64,000 nt of DNA, taken from the NCBI RefSeq assembly GCF_030373445.1, contig NZ_JAUCYU010000003.1:372001-436000 (forward strand), written 5' to 3'. The notes under the pieces were generated by a model that worked only from the letters and a program-made list of their open reading frames with translations, made no database searches and was not told where the DNA came from. The stretch is from Roseovarius sp. GTDB lineage: Bacteria > Pseudomonadota > Alphaproteobacteria > Rhodobacterales > Rhodobacteraceae. Within the stretch, counting starts at the first letter, position 1. Every line of letters begins with the position of its first letter. Of the stretch, positions 50,901-59,972 are shown in pieces. A program made the position numbers and the translations under genes.

Positions 50901-51044
50901 TGGGTCATCGTCGGCGGGCTTGGCATGGCCGCCGTCTTCACCCTGTTCCTGACCCCCGCCGCCTACGCGCTGGTCAGCAGCACCACCCGCTCCCGCGCCT
51001 CCTCCGCACAGGCGCTGGAAGAGGAACTCCGCGCCGCCGAATAA
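47970..51044 (+). CDS. RND family efflux pump inner-membrane transporter (AcrB-like)
   Basis: 1024 aa; DISVRRPYLAAVMSLLIMIAGIGALWGIEVRELPDVDRPIVSVRANYPGASPTTMDAEV; LALVLATGLVVDDAIVVTENIQRR; MLIGVMAKNGILLVEFAN. Confidence 0.96.
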   Translation: MTPGGRGLSDISVRRPYLAAVMSLLIMIAGIGALWGIEVRELPDVDRPIVSVRANYPGASPTTMDAEVASLVEGAVARVAGVESVRTSSEEGNFRMRVEFSPSRDLANASNDVREAVSRVENRLPDGVEDLFVVKSEEDADPVLDVTVWSNERSIDELTQLVEDAIATEFTAVDGVAEVVLFGDRQRVLRVEVKPDRLAAFGLSIGEVADTLDSAQFDVPVGSFASGPLEVLVRADATVADPRRIEDLMLREGVRLGDVADVYFGLATPDSVARLNGRLVVSLGIVRQAQSNTVRISDEVNRAIDRLETRFPDLGFQVTSDDAVFIRGAIAEVLKTLAAAFCIVIAVIWVFFGRFTATLIPAIAIPIALVGSVAGIWLMGFSINLITLLALVLATGLVVDDAIVVTENIQRRRQEGMGPKAAAVLGAGQVFFAVIATTLTLVAVFVPISFLPSDAGRLFTEFGFALAITVIISTFVALTMCPMLASLSDSLGRSGGLFTGLGRRLMALYAAMIGPMIRAPLVTIVGAGVLAAGAALFYGELGEELVPPEDRGMVSVWLQGPDGAGLDYTDRQVVKVEEMLQPFVDNGVAEGLYSITGRYDLNRGSIGVRLIPWSERTTTQAEIEDALRDQLDSLPGADPRIRSGNSLGLRGGSGGGLSIALTGPNYPDIAAAADTFARDLAEVTGLSGIRVQYQATQPQLSISVDRDRASDLRVPISTLSGTLRALIDEDEISELTIDDEAVPILLQSAAGAVRDPADLMNLYVRADTGDLVPLNQIVSLNEEGVAAELDRHAQRRAIEIDASVAPEVTLREVIDDVRALSQEGLPDGIGLIFLGEAASLDETSTAMTATYVIALLVVFLVLLAQFESLTSALVVMTTVPFGVCAAIYAMLLTGTTINIYSQIGVLMLIGVMAKNGILLVEFANQLRDQGRSVPDAAYEAALARLRPIAMTLICTVMSGLPLILGTGPGAEARASIGWVIVGGLGMAAVFTLFLTPAAYALVSSTTRSRASSAQALEEELRAAE

Positions 51045-51048
51045 CGCC

Positions 51049-51474
51049 TCAGCGCACCACCAGCACCGGCCGCGTCGCGTGCCTGACCACCTTGCCGACA
51101 TGCGAGCCCACGAGGAAGGTCCGCAACTCGCTCGGCGGATGCGCGGCGATCACGATCACGTCCGCCGCCACGTCCTCGGCCGCCGACAGGATATGCTCCG
51201 GCACGTGCCCGTGCCCCACATGCGCCACCGCCTTCGTGCCCTCGGGCACCTCCGTCTCGACAAAGGCATCGAGATCCGCCTTCGCCCCCTGAAGCGCCTT
51301 CTCCTCGAAATCCTTCGGCAGGTAGCTGGCCACCATGGCAGAACCCACGTCATGCACGATCGCCAGAACGTGCAGCGTGCCGCCCCCGCCGCACATCTTC
51401 ACGGCAAGCGGCAGGGCCTTTTCCCACGATTCCGGATGGGTCAGGTCGATGGGCAGCAGGACGTTATCGAACAT
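51049..51474 (-). CDS. Universal stress protein (UspA family)
   Basis: MFDNVLLPIDLTHPESWEKALPLAV...DVAADVIVIAAHPPSELRTFLVGSHVGKVVRHATRPVLVVR. Confidence 0.93.
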   Translation of the reverse strand: MFDNVLLPIDLTHPESWEKALPLAVKMCGGGGTLHVLAIVHDVGSAMVASYLPKDFEEKALQGAKADLDAFVETEVPEGTKAVAHVGHGHVPEHILSAAEDVAADVIVIAAHPPSELRTFLVGSHVGKVVRHATRPVLVVR

Positions 51475-51487
51475 CTCTCACACCTCC

Positions 51488-54253
51488 TCAGGCCGGTTGC
51501 GCCTGCGCCACCGGCCGCCGCCGGCGCTGCAGGACCACCACCAGCGCCAGCAGAACCAGCGCGGGAATGAACATCCAGTATTTCGACGGCTGCGACGCCG
51601 GCGCCTTCACCTCGAGGATCTCCTGGTCCCAGTCGAGCCCCGCCTTCTGCGCCACGCTGTCGAAGGTGACGTTGTCGATGATCACCTTGCCGTCATTGTC
51701 GATCCACTCGATCCCGGCGGCCAGCACGCGGTCGGCCCCGGTCTCGCCCTCGGGCACCGGGATCAGCGCGGTAAACGTCACCGGGTCGCCCACGGCGTTC
51801 ATCCCGTTGACCGTCATCCGGATATCCTGCCCCACCTGCGCCTCGCCGAACGCCTGCTCGATCTGCGCGGGCGGCACGTCCTCGAAGGGCGGCACCATCA
51901 TGTCCATCCAGAACCCCGGCCGGAACAGCGTGAACGCCACCAGCAACAACAGCACCGTCTCGTAAATCCGGTTCCGCGCCAGGAACCACCCCTGGGTCGC
52001 CGCCGCGAACAGAAGCATCGCCACGGTCGATACCACGAAGACGAAGATTCCCTGCGCCCAACCCACCTCGATCAGCAACAGGTCGGTGTTGAAGATGAAC
52101 AGGAACGGCAGCGCCGCGGTCCGCAAGCTGTAGAAGAACGCCACCACCCCGGTCCGGATCGGGTCACCGCCCGACACCGCCGCCGCCGCGAAGGACGCCA
52201 GCCCCACGGGCGGCGTCACGTCCGCCATGATCCCGAAATAGAACACGAACAGGTGGACCGCGATCAGCGGCACGATCAGCCCGTTCTGCTGGCCGAGCGT
52301 CACGATCACCGGCGCCAGCAGCGCCGACACCACGATATAGTTCGCCGTCGTCGGCAGCCCCATGCCAAGGATCAGCGACAGGATCGCCGTCAGCACCAGG
52401 ATCGCCATGATGTTCCCGCCCGACAGCACCTCGACCACGTCCGCCAGCGCCGAGCCGACGCCGGTCTGGCTGACCGCGCCCACGATCACGCCCGCCGTCG
52501 CCGTGGCGATGCCGATGCCGATCATGTTGCGCGCCCCGGCTTCCAGCCCCTCGAGCAGCTCGCGGAACCCCCGCTTCACCGCCCCGCCGAAATCGCCCTC
52601 GCCGCGGAACATCGCCTCGATCGGGCGCTGCGTGATCAGGATGAACACCATGAACGCCGCCGCCCAGAAGGCCGACAGGCCCGGCGACAACCGGTCGATC
52701 ATCAACGACCAGACCAGCACCACCACCGGCAGCAGGAAGTGCAGCCCGCTGCGGATCGTCGGCCCCGGCACCGGCAGCTTGGTGACCGGCGCGTTCGGGT
52801 CCTCCATCTTCAGCCGCGCCTCGCGGCACGAGACGTAAAGCAGCCCCACGTAGACCGCCACCAGCAGCGCGAACACCACGTACCCCGCCGAGGCGCCGAA
52901 CGCGGGCCGGATCCAGCCCATCCCGTAATAGACCGCGAAGGACAGCGCACAGATCGCCGCGATGGTGAACGCGAGCGAGATCAGCCAGGCCACCAGCGGC
53001 TTCGGCTCATAGGCCCGCGGCAAACCTTGCATGTTGGCCTTCATCGCCTCCAGGTGCACGATATACACCAGCGCGATGTAGGAAATCACCGCCGGCAGGA
53101 AGGCGTGTTTCACCACGTCGAAATACGGGATGCCCACGTATTCCACCATCAGGAAGGCCGCGGCCCCCATCACCGGCGGCATGATCTGCCCGTTGACAGA
53201 GCTGGCCACCTCGACCGCGCCCGCCTTTTCCGAGTTGAACCCCACCCGCTTCATCAGCGGAATGGTGAACGTGCCCGTCGTCACCACGTTGGCAATCGAC
53301 GAGCCCGAGATCAGCCCCGTCATCGCCGAGGACACCACCGCCGCCTTGGCCGGCCCGCCCCGCATGTGGCCCATCAGGCTGAACGCCACCTGGATGAAGT
53401 AATTCCCGGCCCCCGCCTTGTCGAGCAGCGAGCCGAACAGCACGAACAGGAACACGAACGAGGTCGACACCCCCAGCGCGATCCCGAAAATCCCCTCCGT
53501 GGTGATCCACTGGTGGTTCACCACTTCCGACAGGTTGTTGCCCTTGTGCGCGATGATCGAGGGCATGTGCGGCCCGAGGAACGTGTAGATCAGGAAACAC
53601 GACGCCACGATCATCAGCGCCGGGCCCAGCGCCCGCCGCGTGGCCTCCAGCAGCACCATGATCCCGATCACCGCGATCACGAAATCCTGCAGGATCGGCG
53701 CGCCGACCCGTTGCGCGATGCCCTCGTAGGCGAAATAGATGTAAAGCGAGGCGACGGCGCCGGCGATGGCCAACGCCCACTCCCACGGCGGCACCCGGTT
53801 CTTGGGCGAGCCCAGCAGCACGGCCCCGATCACGGCGGCACCAACGACGGGAATCCACCAGATCGGCGTGCCGTCCTTGGCGCCGTAGATGAACAGGAAG
53901 GTCAGCAGCGCCGGCACACCCACCGCCAGCACAAGCTGGAACGGGCTGCGCGCCGCCGGATAGGCGAGGAACGCCAGGAACAGCGCGAAGGCCAGGTGGA
54001 ACGACCGCGCCTCGGTATCGTTGAACACGCCCCAGCCCAGCATGAAGGGCAGCGGGCTCGCGATCCACAGCTGGAACAGCGACCAGACGATCGCCACCAC
54101 CATGATCAGCCTCGTGATGAAGGGCCCGGCACTGCGCCCGCCCGTGTCCGACGAGGCGACAAGCTCGTCCAGTTCCGACTGGCTCAGCCCGCCGCGGCCC
54201 GCCGCTTCCTGTTCGACGGCAGAGGCCTCGAACTGCTTGTCATCATCGGTCAT
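51488..54253 (-). CDS. TRAP transporter fused 4TM/12TM permease (TAXI type)
   Basis: 921 aa; SSAMTGLISGSSIANVVTTGTFTIPLMKRVGFNSEKAGAVEVASSVNGQIMPPVMGAAAFLM. Confidence 0.95.
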   Translation of the reverse strand: MTDDDKQFEASAVEQEAAGRGGLSQSELDELVASSDTGGRSAGPFITRLIMVVAIVWSLFQLWIASPLPFMLGWGVFNDTEARSFHLAFALFLAFLAYPAARSPFQLVLAVGVPALLTFLFIYGAKDGTPIWWIPVVGAAVIGAVLLGSPKNRVPPWEWALAIAGAVASLYIYFAYEGIAQRVGAPILQDFVIAVIGIMVLLEATRRALGPALMIVASCFLIYTFLGPHMPSIIAHKGNNLSEVVNHQWITTEGIFGIALGVSTSFVFLFVLFGSLLDKAGAGNYFIQVAFSLMGHMRGGPAKAAVVSSAMTGLISGSSIANVVTTGTFTIPLMKRVGFNSEKAGAVEVASSVNGQIMPPVMGAAAFLMVEYVGIPYFDVVKHAFLPAVISYIALVYIVHLEAMKANMQGLPRAYEPKPLVAWLISLAFTIAAICALSFAVYYGMGWIRPAFGASAGYVVFALLVAVYVGLLYVSCREARLKMEDPNAPVTKLPVPGPTIRSGLHFLLPVVVLVWSLMIDRLSPGLSAFWAAAFMVFILITQRPIEAMFRGEGDFGGAVKRGFRELLEGLEAGARNMIGIGIATATAGVIVGAVSQTGVGSALADVVEVLSGGNIMAILVLTAILSLILGMGLPTTANYIVVSALLAPVIVTLGQQNGLIVPLIAVHLFVFYFGIMADVTPPVGLASFAAAAVSGGDPIRTGVVAFFYSLRTAALPFLFIFNTDLLLIEVGWAQGIFVFVVSTVAMLLFAAATQGWFLARNRIYETVLLLLVAFTLFRPGFWMDMMVPPFEDVPPAQIEQAFGEAQVGQDIRMTVNGMNAVGDPVTFTALIPVPEGETGADRVLAAGIEWIDNDGKVIIDNVTFDSVAQKAGLDWDQEILEVKAPASQPSKYWMFIPALVLLALVVVLQRRRRPVAQAQPA

Positions 54254-54313
54254 CGCATGTCCCCCGTTGGTTGTCTCGCATCCCGGTCATGGCCGGCACG
54301 TCGCTTGTTATGG

Positions 54314-54339
54314 GCGGACCCGCCCGAAGGCGGGGCCGC
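54314..54339 (-). terminator. Stem-loop between TAXI SBP and permease genes
   Basis: GCGGaCCCGCC CGAA GGCGGGgCCGC. Confidence 0.6.
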
Positions 54340-54362
54340 AAGGGCATGTCACGAAACGCGGA

Positions 54363-55325
54363 TCACTCGATCCAGCCGCGCTCGCGATAGTATTTCTCCG
54401 CACCGGGGTGCAGCGGCGCCGACAGGCCGGCGGCGATCATGTCTTCCTCGGCCAGGGTCTCGAAGGCCGGGTGCAGCCCCTTGAACCGGTCGAAATTCTC
54501 GAACACCGCCTGGACCACCGTGTAGACCACGTCTTCCGGCACGTCCGCCGAGGTCACGAAGGTCGCCTTCACGCCGAAGGTCTCGACATCCTCGTCGGTG
54601 CCGGCATACATGCCGCCCGGAATGGTCGCCTTGGCGTAATAGGGGTTCTCGTCGACCAGCGTATCGATCGCCTCGCCGGTCACCGGCAGGATCTTCGCCT
54701 CGACGGTCGATGTCGCCTCCTGGATCGAGCCGTTGGGGTGGCCCACGGTGTAGACGATGGCGTCAACCTTGTTGTCGCCCAGCGCCGCCGACTGCTCCGC
54801 CGGCTTCAGCTCCGAGGCCAGGACGAAATCGTCCGTCGACTTGCCCATCGCGTTCAGCACCACGTCCATCGTCGCGCGCTGCCCCGAGCCGGGGTTGCCC
54901 ACGTTGACGCGCTTGCCGAACAGGTCGTCGAAGCTCTCCGCCCCGGAATCGGCACGGGCCACCACGGTGAACGGCTCGCCATGCACCGAGAAGACGGCGC
55001 GCAGCTTCTCGACCTGCTTGCCCTCGAATTCCGAGCTGCCGTTATAGGCGTGGTACTGCCAGTCCGACTGGGCCACGCCCATGTCCATGTCGCCCGCCGA
55101 GATGGCGTTGATATTGGCAATTGAGCCGCCGGTCGACGGCGCGGTGCATTTCAGGTTGTGCTCCGACGTGCCGCGGTTGACGAGACGGCAGATCGACTGG
55201 CCGACAACGTAATAGACGCCCGTCTGCCCGCCCGTGCCGATGGTGATGAACCGCTCCTGCGCCGTGGCGGCGGAAGCGGTCACTGCGAGAATCGCGGCCG
55301 TGGCCGATTTGATGAAGATATTCAT
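54363..55325 (-). CDS. TAXI family TRAP transporter solute-binding protein
   Basis: Signal peptide; FITIGTGGQTGVYYVVGQSICRLVNRGTSEHNLKCTAPSTGGSIANINAISAGDMDMGVAQSDWQYHAYNG. Confidence 0.95.
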   Translation of the reverse strand: MNIFIKSATAAILAVTASAATAQERFITIGTGGQTGVYYVVGQSICRLVNRGTSEHNLKCTAPSTGGSIANINAISAGDMDMGVAQSDWQYHAYNGSSEFEGKQVEKLRAVFSVHGEPFTVVARADSGAESFDDLFGKRVNVGNPGSGQRATMDVVLNAMGKSTDDFVLASELKPAEQSAALGDNKVDAIVYTVGHPNGSIQEATSTVEAKILPVTGEAIDTLVDENPYYAKATIPGGMYAGTDEDVETFGVKATFVTSADVPEDVVYTVVQAVFENFDRFKGLHPAFETLAEEDMIAAGLSAPLHPGAEKYYRERGWIE

Positions 55326-55501
55326 GCTGTCTCCCTGGTTGCATGTCAGTTCGCCGCTCGGTCGTTCCTGGCGACTGCCTCAAGTTTACTGCCACGTTAG
55401 CAGCTTGTTGATACCGTTCAACTTTTAATCGCCTTACCCGGCAAATCAACGATTTTGCGCACAACCGCGACGAGTCGGGCCACCCCGCGGCGCCCCCGCG
55501 G

Positions 55502-57481
55502 TCACCCTTCCCCGGCCCCCGCCGCGGGCAGCCAGACACAGAATTCCGCCCCCCCTTCGGCAAGGTTCCGATAGGTGATCCGCCCCCCGGCCCGCTGGAT
55601 CAGCGTCTGCGAAATCGACAGGCCCAGCCCCGTGCCCTCTGCCTGTTTCGTGGTGAAGAACGGGTCGAACATCTTGTCGATCAGCGTATCCGGCACCCCC
55701 GGCCCGGTATCCTGCACCGACAGCAGCGCCCCCTCGCGCCCCTCGCGCTTCTCCGCCCGCAGCCGCAGCCGGATCGTGCCCGCCGCCGTCATCGCCTGCG
55801 CCGCGTTCACCAGCAGGTTCACCACCACCTGTTGCATCTCCCCGGCCTCGATCCTGACCCGCGGCGCCTCTGCCAGGTCGGTCTCCACCTCGATCTCCGC
55901 CTTCGACAGGACGTGCTCCACCAGCACCAGGCAATCATGCACCAGCGGCCGCAGGTCCACCGCCTCCTCCGCCCCGGAAAACTCGTGCGGCCGGGCGAAC
56001 TGCAACAACTTGCCGACGATCGAGTTGATCCGCGCCACCTGCCGGTCGATCAGGTCCAGCTCCACAGCCACCCCGTCCGCCCGCTCGCCCAGGCTCTCGC
56101 GCATCACGTCGAGATTGCCCTGGATCACCGCCACCGGGTTGTTGATCTCGTGCGCCACCCCCGCCGTGATCTCGCCGATCGAGGCCAGCTTCTCGCTCAT
56201 CACCAGCTGCTGCCAGGTATCCTCCAGCTTCGCATTCGCATCGCGCAGCTCGGCGGTCCGCTCCTCCACCCGCTGCTCCAGCTCGTCCGCCCAGGCCCGC
56301 AGCTTCGCATCCCGGTCCTGCAACTCGTCCAGCAGGTCGTCCAGGTGCCCCGCCACCTGCCCGATCTCGTCATGCGACCGCGTCTCGCCGTTCCGCGCGT
56401 TCAGGTCTCCCTCGCCCACCCGGCGCATCGTCTGGTTCATCTTCTCCAGCGGCGCGAAAATCCCCTTCGCCATCCACAGGAACAGCGGCACCGACAACAG
56501 CAGAACCCCGCTGAACGCGGCGAATATCACCAGCACCGCCTGCCGCTTGGCCGCCGTGAACGGCGCCTCGAGGAACCCCACGTACAGCATCCCCACCGCC
56601 TCGCCGAAACTGTCGCGCAGCGGCAGGTAGCCGGATATATACCAGTCATTCACCACGAAGGCCCGGTTCAGCCATGTCCGCCCCTCGTCCAGCACCGCCT
56701 CGCGCACCACCGCCGACACCCTTGTGCCCAGCGCCCGCACATCCTCGAAAAGCCGCACGTTGGTCGACACCCGCACATCATCCAGGAACAGCGTCGCCGT
56801 CCCCTGCCGCTCGCCCCCGGTCACGGCGTTGAGGTACACCAGCGCGTTGATCGTATCGATGAACTGCAGGTTCCGGTTCAGAAGGATTCCGCCCACCAGC
56901 ACCCCCTCGAACCCGTCCCGGTCGATCGGCGCGGCGGAATGCACCACCATGCCCCGGCTCTCGACCACCCGGTCCGTCGGCACGGCGGCCCGCGTCGGGA
57001 TCAGGTCGATCCGTGCCTGGTCGGCCAGGTCCGCGTCGAATGCCGCCAGCTCGTCCGACCGGAAAATGTCGATCTCCGTCGCCGGCCGCCCGCCCAGCGC
57101 CGCCGCCACCACCGGCCAGCGCTCGGCGGTGGGCCCCGCCTCCCCCTCCGGCAGGATATACAGGAAATCGAGCCCCAGCCGCGCCTGCGTCTCTTCCAGG
57201 AACCGCGCCTGCGCCGCCCCCTCGGCCCCCAGCACCTCGGCGAACCGCACCGATTCCGCCACGCCCGTCAGCTCCTCGCCGGTCGTCTCCATGATCCGCG
57301 CAAGGTACTGCTCGGCAATCCGCAAATCGGATTCCACGTTCGCGATCAACACCTTGTCGTAATCCGCCGTCCACCGGGTCATCCCCAGCAGCAGCAGCAT
57401 CGGCATCAGCAGCACCAGCGGCGCCAGCGCAAGGAAAAGCAGGCGTACCCGTATCGAGCGAAAGACGCCCAGCGCCCTCAC
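55502..57481 (-). CDS. Membrane sensor histidine kinase (Cache-like sensor, HAMP, HisKA, HATPase); GTG start
   Basis: KMNQTMRRVGEGDLNARNGETRSHDEIGQVAGHLDDLLDEL (HAMP); GVAHEINNPVAVIQGNLDVM (H box); VQDTGPGVPDTLIDKMFDPFFTTKQAEGTGLGLSISQTLIQRAGG. Confidence 0.93.
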   Translation of the reverse strand: MRALGVFRSIRVRLLFLALAPLVLLMPMLLLLGMTRWTADYDKVLIANVESDLRIAEQYLARIMETTGEELTGVAESVRFAEVLGAEGAAQARFLEETQARLGLDFLYILPEGEAGPTAERWPVVAAALGGRPATEIDIFRSDELAAFDADLADQARIDLIPTRAAVPTDRVVESRGMVVHSAAPIDRDGFEGVLVGGILLNRNLQFIDTINALVYLNAVTGGERQGTATLFLDDVRVSTNVRLFEDVRALGTRVSAVVREAVLDEGRTWLNRAFVVNDWYISGYLPLRDSFGEAVGMLYVGFLEAPFTAAKRQAVLVIFAAFSGVLLLSVPLFLWMAKGIFAPLEKMNQTMRRVGEGDLNARNGETRSHDEIGQVAGHLDDLLDELQDRDAKLRAWADELEQRVEERTAELRDANAKLEDTWQQLVMSEKLASIGEITAGVAHEINNPVAVIQGNLDVMRESLGERADGVAVELDLIDRQVARINSIVGKLLQFARPHEFSGAEEAVDLRPLVHDCLVLVEHVLSKAEIEVETDLAEAPRVRIEAGEMQQVVVNLLVNAAQAMTAAGTIRLRLRAEKREGREGALLSVQDTGPGVPDTLIDKMFDPFFTTKQAEGTGLGLSISQTLIQRAGGRITYRNLAEGGAEFCVWLPAAGAGEG

Positions 57482-57957
57482 TCGTCCAGCGATCCGTGGA
57501 TCGCGAATTGCTCCAGCCCCGCATCCTGCGGCTCGATCACCCGGAACACCTCCCTGACCCCGGCCTCGGTCAGCTCCCGCGCCACGGTCAGAAGCGTGTT
57601 GGGCTCATGCTCCTCGCACAGCTCCGCCATGTGCCGGATCTCCTCCCGTGCCACCGGAAGCGCCGCCTCCGCCGAGGGCGCGCCGTAATAGACCACGAAA
57701 TGCTCCGCCAGCGCCCGCTCCAGCACGTCGAGCTCCGCCGCCTCCACCTGCGTCACCGCCACGAACGTGACCCGCCCGAACGTCTCCAGCCCCAGCCAGC
57801 CATTCGCGAAGGCCTGCCGCGCCTTGCCGACAAGATCGCCCTCGCCCCAGTCGGAAAACTCGAACCCGCCCGGCACGCACCATTCCCCGGTGCGGGCGGG
57901 CTTGGCAAAGACATTCATGTCGCTCTCGTCGAAATGGATCGCACGCGCCAGGTTCAT
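57478..57957 (-). CDS. DUF6505-like small protein
   Basis: MNLARAIHFDESDMNVFAKPARTGEWCVPGGFEFSDWGEGDLVGKARQAFANGWLGLETFGRVTFV; 4-bp overlaps with both neighbours. Confidence 0.7.
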   Translation of the reverse strand: MNLARAIHFDESDMNVFAKPARTGEWCVPGGFEFSDWGEGDLVGKARQAFANGWLGLETFGRVTFVAVTQVEAAELDVLERALAEHFVVYYGAPSAEAALPVAREEIRHMAELCEEHEPNTLLTVARELTEAGVREVFRVIEPQDAGLEQFAIHGSLDE

Positions 57958-58667
57958 GGGCTCTCCTCCAGGTTTCTCGTCAGCGGGATCAGCACCGTCT
58001 CCTCGCCCTGCCGCACCAGCATGCCAAAGCTTTCGTCAAGGCCAAGGAACGTGCCGCTCACCCCGTCCACGCTCACATCCTCGCCCACGCCATGGGCCAG
58101 CCCGCGCCATTCACCATGCAGCGGCCCGGCGCCAGCATCCTCCCACTTGGCAATCCAGTTCAGCGTGTGCCTTGCCCACGCCTCAACCAACTGCCCGGCA
58201 TCCACGTCGGCACAGCCTTCCACGTAAAGCGCCGTCTCCTCCGGCGTCAGCCCGGTCTCCTGTCCCGGCGGCAGAAGCGGCATCTCCCACCCCACCACCA
58301 GCCAGTCCGGCACCGCCGCGACGTCATCGCTCGACGCGAACGCCCGGAACCGGCCACAGCCCGCACCGTTCACCCTTACGCCGCCCGACCATTCCAGGTG
58401 CACCGCCACCTCCGGCGGCGCCAGCGCGCCCAGCGCGTTCTGAAACCCCACCTGGCACAGCGGCAGCATCACCATCGCCTTGGCCAAGGGAACCTCCGGC
58501 GCAAAGATCAGCGCGGCCCCCACCCGGTCCGCCGCCACCCGGTAGACGACCAGCCCGGCATCGACCCCCTGGATCGCCCGCAGAACCGCCGCCTCCGCCG
58601 GGTCGCCCGACACAGCCTCCCCCGCCATCGCGGGCGGAAAGACCAGCGTATCGAGCACGGCACTCAT
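57954..58667 (-). CDS. Biotin/lipoate A/B protein ligase-like protein (DUF4444-like C-terminus)
   Basis: DAGLVVYRVAADRVGAALIFAPEVPLAKAMVMLPLCQVGFQNALGALAPPEVAVHLEWSGGVRVNGAGCGRF...HTLNWIAKWEDAGAGPLHGEWRGLAHG. Confidence 0.75.
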   Translation of the reverse strand: MSAVLDTLVFPPAMAGEAVSGDPAEAAVLRAIQGVDAGLVVYRVAADRVGAALIFAPEVPLAKAMVMLPLCQVGFQNALGALAPPEVAVHLEWSGGVRVNGAGCGRFRAFASSDDVAAVPDWLVVGWEMPLLPPGQETGLTPEETALYVEGCADVDAGQLVEAWARHTLNWIAKWEDAGAGPLHGEWRGLAHGVGEDVSVDGVSGTFLGLDESFGMLVRQGEETVLIPLTRNLEESP

Positions 58668-59719
58668 ACCGCCCCCGCTTCCACCAGCGCCTTGGCCACG
58701 GCATGAAACGCCTGCGCCTGCGCGCTGTCCGGTTGCGTCACGACAATCGGCGCCCCCCCGTCCGAGGCCAGCCGGATCTGCAGGTCAAGCGGCACCTCCG
58801 CCAGCAACGGCACGCCAAGGCCAGCCGCCTCCTTCGCCACGCCGCCATGGCCGAACACATGCTCCTCGTGCCCGCATTCCGAGCAGATATGCGTCGACAT
58901 GTTCTCGACCATGCCCAGGATCGGCACGTTCAACTGCTTGAACATGTCGATCCCCTTGCGCGCATCCAGGAGCGCCACGTCCTGCGGGGTCGACACGATC
59001 ACCGCGCCATCCACCACCGCCTTCTGCGCCAGCGTCATCTGCACGTCACCGGTGCCCGGCGGCAGATCGACGATCAGCACGTCGAGCGCCCCCCACTGCA
59101 CCTGCATCATCATCTGCTGCAACGCGCCCATCAGCATCGGCCCACGCCACACAACCGCCTGGTCCTCGTTGGTCATCAACCCGATCGACATCAGCGTCAC
59201 ACCGTGGTTCCTCAGCGGCAGGATGGTCTTCCCGTCAGGCGACGCCGGCCGCCCGGAAACCCCCATCATCCGCGGCTGAGACGGGCCATAGACATCCGCA
59301 TCGAGCAAGCCAACCCGCTTGCCCTGCTGCGCCAAGGCGCAAGCAATATTCGCCGACACCGTCGACTTGCCGACCCCGCCCTTGCCCGAGGCAATGGCGA
59401 TGATGTGCTCGACCCCCGGTATCCGCTCCGGCCCGGTCTGCGCGGGCTTCGACGGCTTCAGCTCCGGCGGCGCCTTCTCCACGTGGCCGGTCAGCGCGAT
59501 GGCAACCTCCGTCACGCCCGCGCCCTTCAGCGCGCCTTCGGCCTTCTGCCGCACGGCCTCCCACGCCTCGGCCTCCTTCGGCGGCACCTCCATCACGAAG
59601 CGCACCGCGCCGCCCTCGCCCACCGTCAGCGCGCGCACCACGCCCGCCGACACTATATCGCCGCCGCGCGGCGCCTCGACGCCCTTCAGAAGCTCCAGAA
59701 CCTCGTCCCGTGTTGCCAA
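58664..59719 (-). CDS. mrp: Mrp/NBP35-family P-loop FeS carrier ATPase; predicted TTG start
   Basis: N-terminal MIP18/DUF59-like domain; HIIAIASGKGGVGKSTVSANIACALAQQGKRVGLLDADVYGPSQPRMMG. Confidence 0.94.
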   Translation of the reverse strand: MATRDEVLELLKGVEAPRGGDIVSAGVVRALTVGEGGAVRFVMEVPPKEAEAWEAVRQKAEGALKGAGVTEVAIALTGHVEKAPPELKPSKPAQTGPERIPGVEHIIAIASGKGGVGKSTVSANIACALAQQGKRVGLLDADVYGPSQPRMMGVSGRPASPDGKTILPLRNHGVTLMSIGLMTNEDQAVVWRGPMLMGALQQMMMQVQWGALDVLIVDLPPGTGDVQMTLAQKAVVDGAVIVSTPQDVALLDARKGIDMFKQLNVPILGMVENMSTHICSECGHEEHVFGHGGVAKEAAGLGVPLLAEVPLDLQIRLASDGGAPIVVTQPDSAQAQAFHAVAKALVEAGAV

Positions 59720-59724
59720 GGGGA

Positions 59725-59916
59725 TTACTCCTGACCCTTGATCTCGCCCGTCACCTCGTGGTGCAGGTCCAGCTCCTCGATGGTCACGACCGCCTTGATC
59801 GCATAGGTCTTGCCGGCCGTGTCGGCCTCCCGCATCGCCTCCTCGATCGCCTGCTGAGAGGTCACGCCGACCTGCTTCAGGAACTTCCGCATCGACATGT
59901 TGAAATCGTCGCTCAT
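59725..59916 (-). CDS. DUF6494-like small protein
   Basis: 63 aa MSDDFNMSMRKFLKQVGVTSQQAIEEAMREADTAGKTYAIKAVVTIEELDLHHEVTGEIKGQE, directly upstream of mrp. Confidence 0.75.
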   Translation of the reverse strand: MSDDFNMSMRKFLKQVGVTSQQAIEEAMREADTAGKTYAIKAVVTIEELDLHHEVTGEIKGQE

Positions 59917-59972
59917 CGTCTCTCTCCATTGAACGTTGACGCCCGCACACCCCGCCCCGTAGGCTTGGGGCC

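Noticed and set aside
51335-54484. 1049-aa plus-strand ORF opposite the TAXI-TRAP permease
   Set aside because: R/H/D/Q-rich low-complexity shadow of a clear TRAP permease on the other strand.
55832-57688. 618-aa plus-strand ORF opposite the histidine kinase
   Set aside because: R/H/P/Q-rich shadow ORF; the kinase motifs are on the minus strand.
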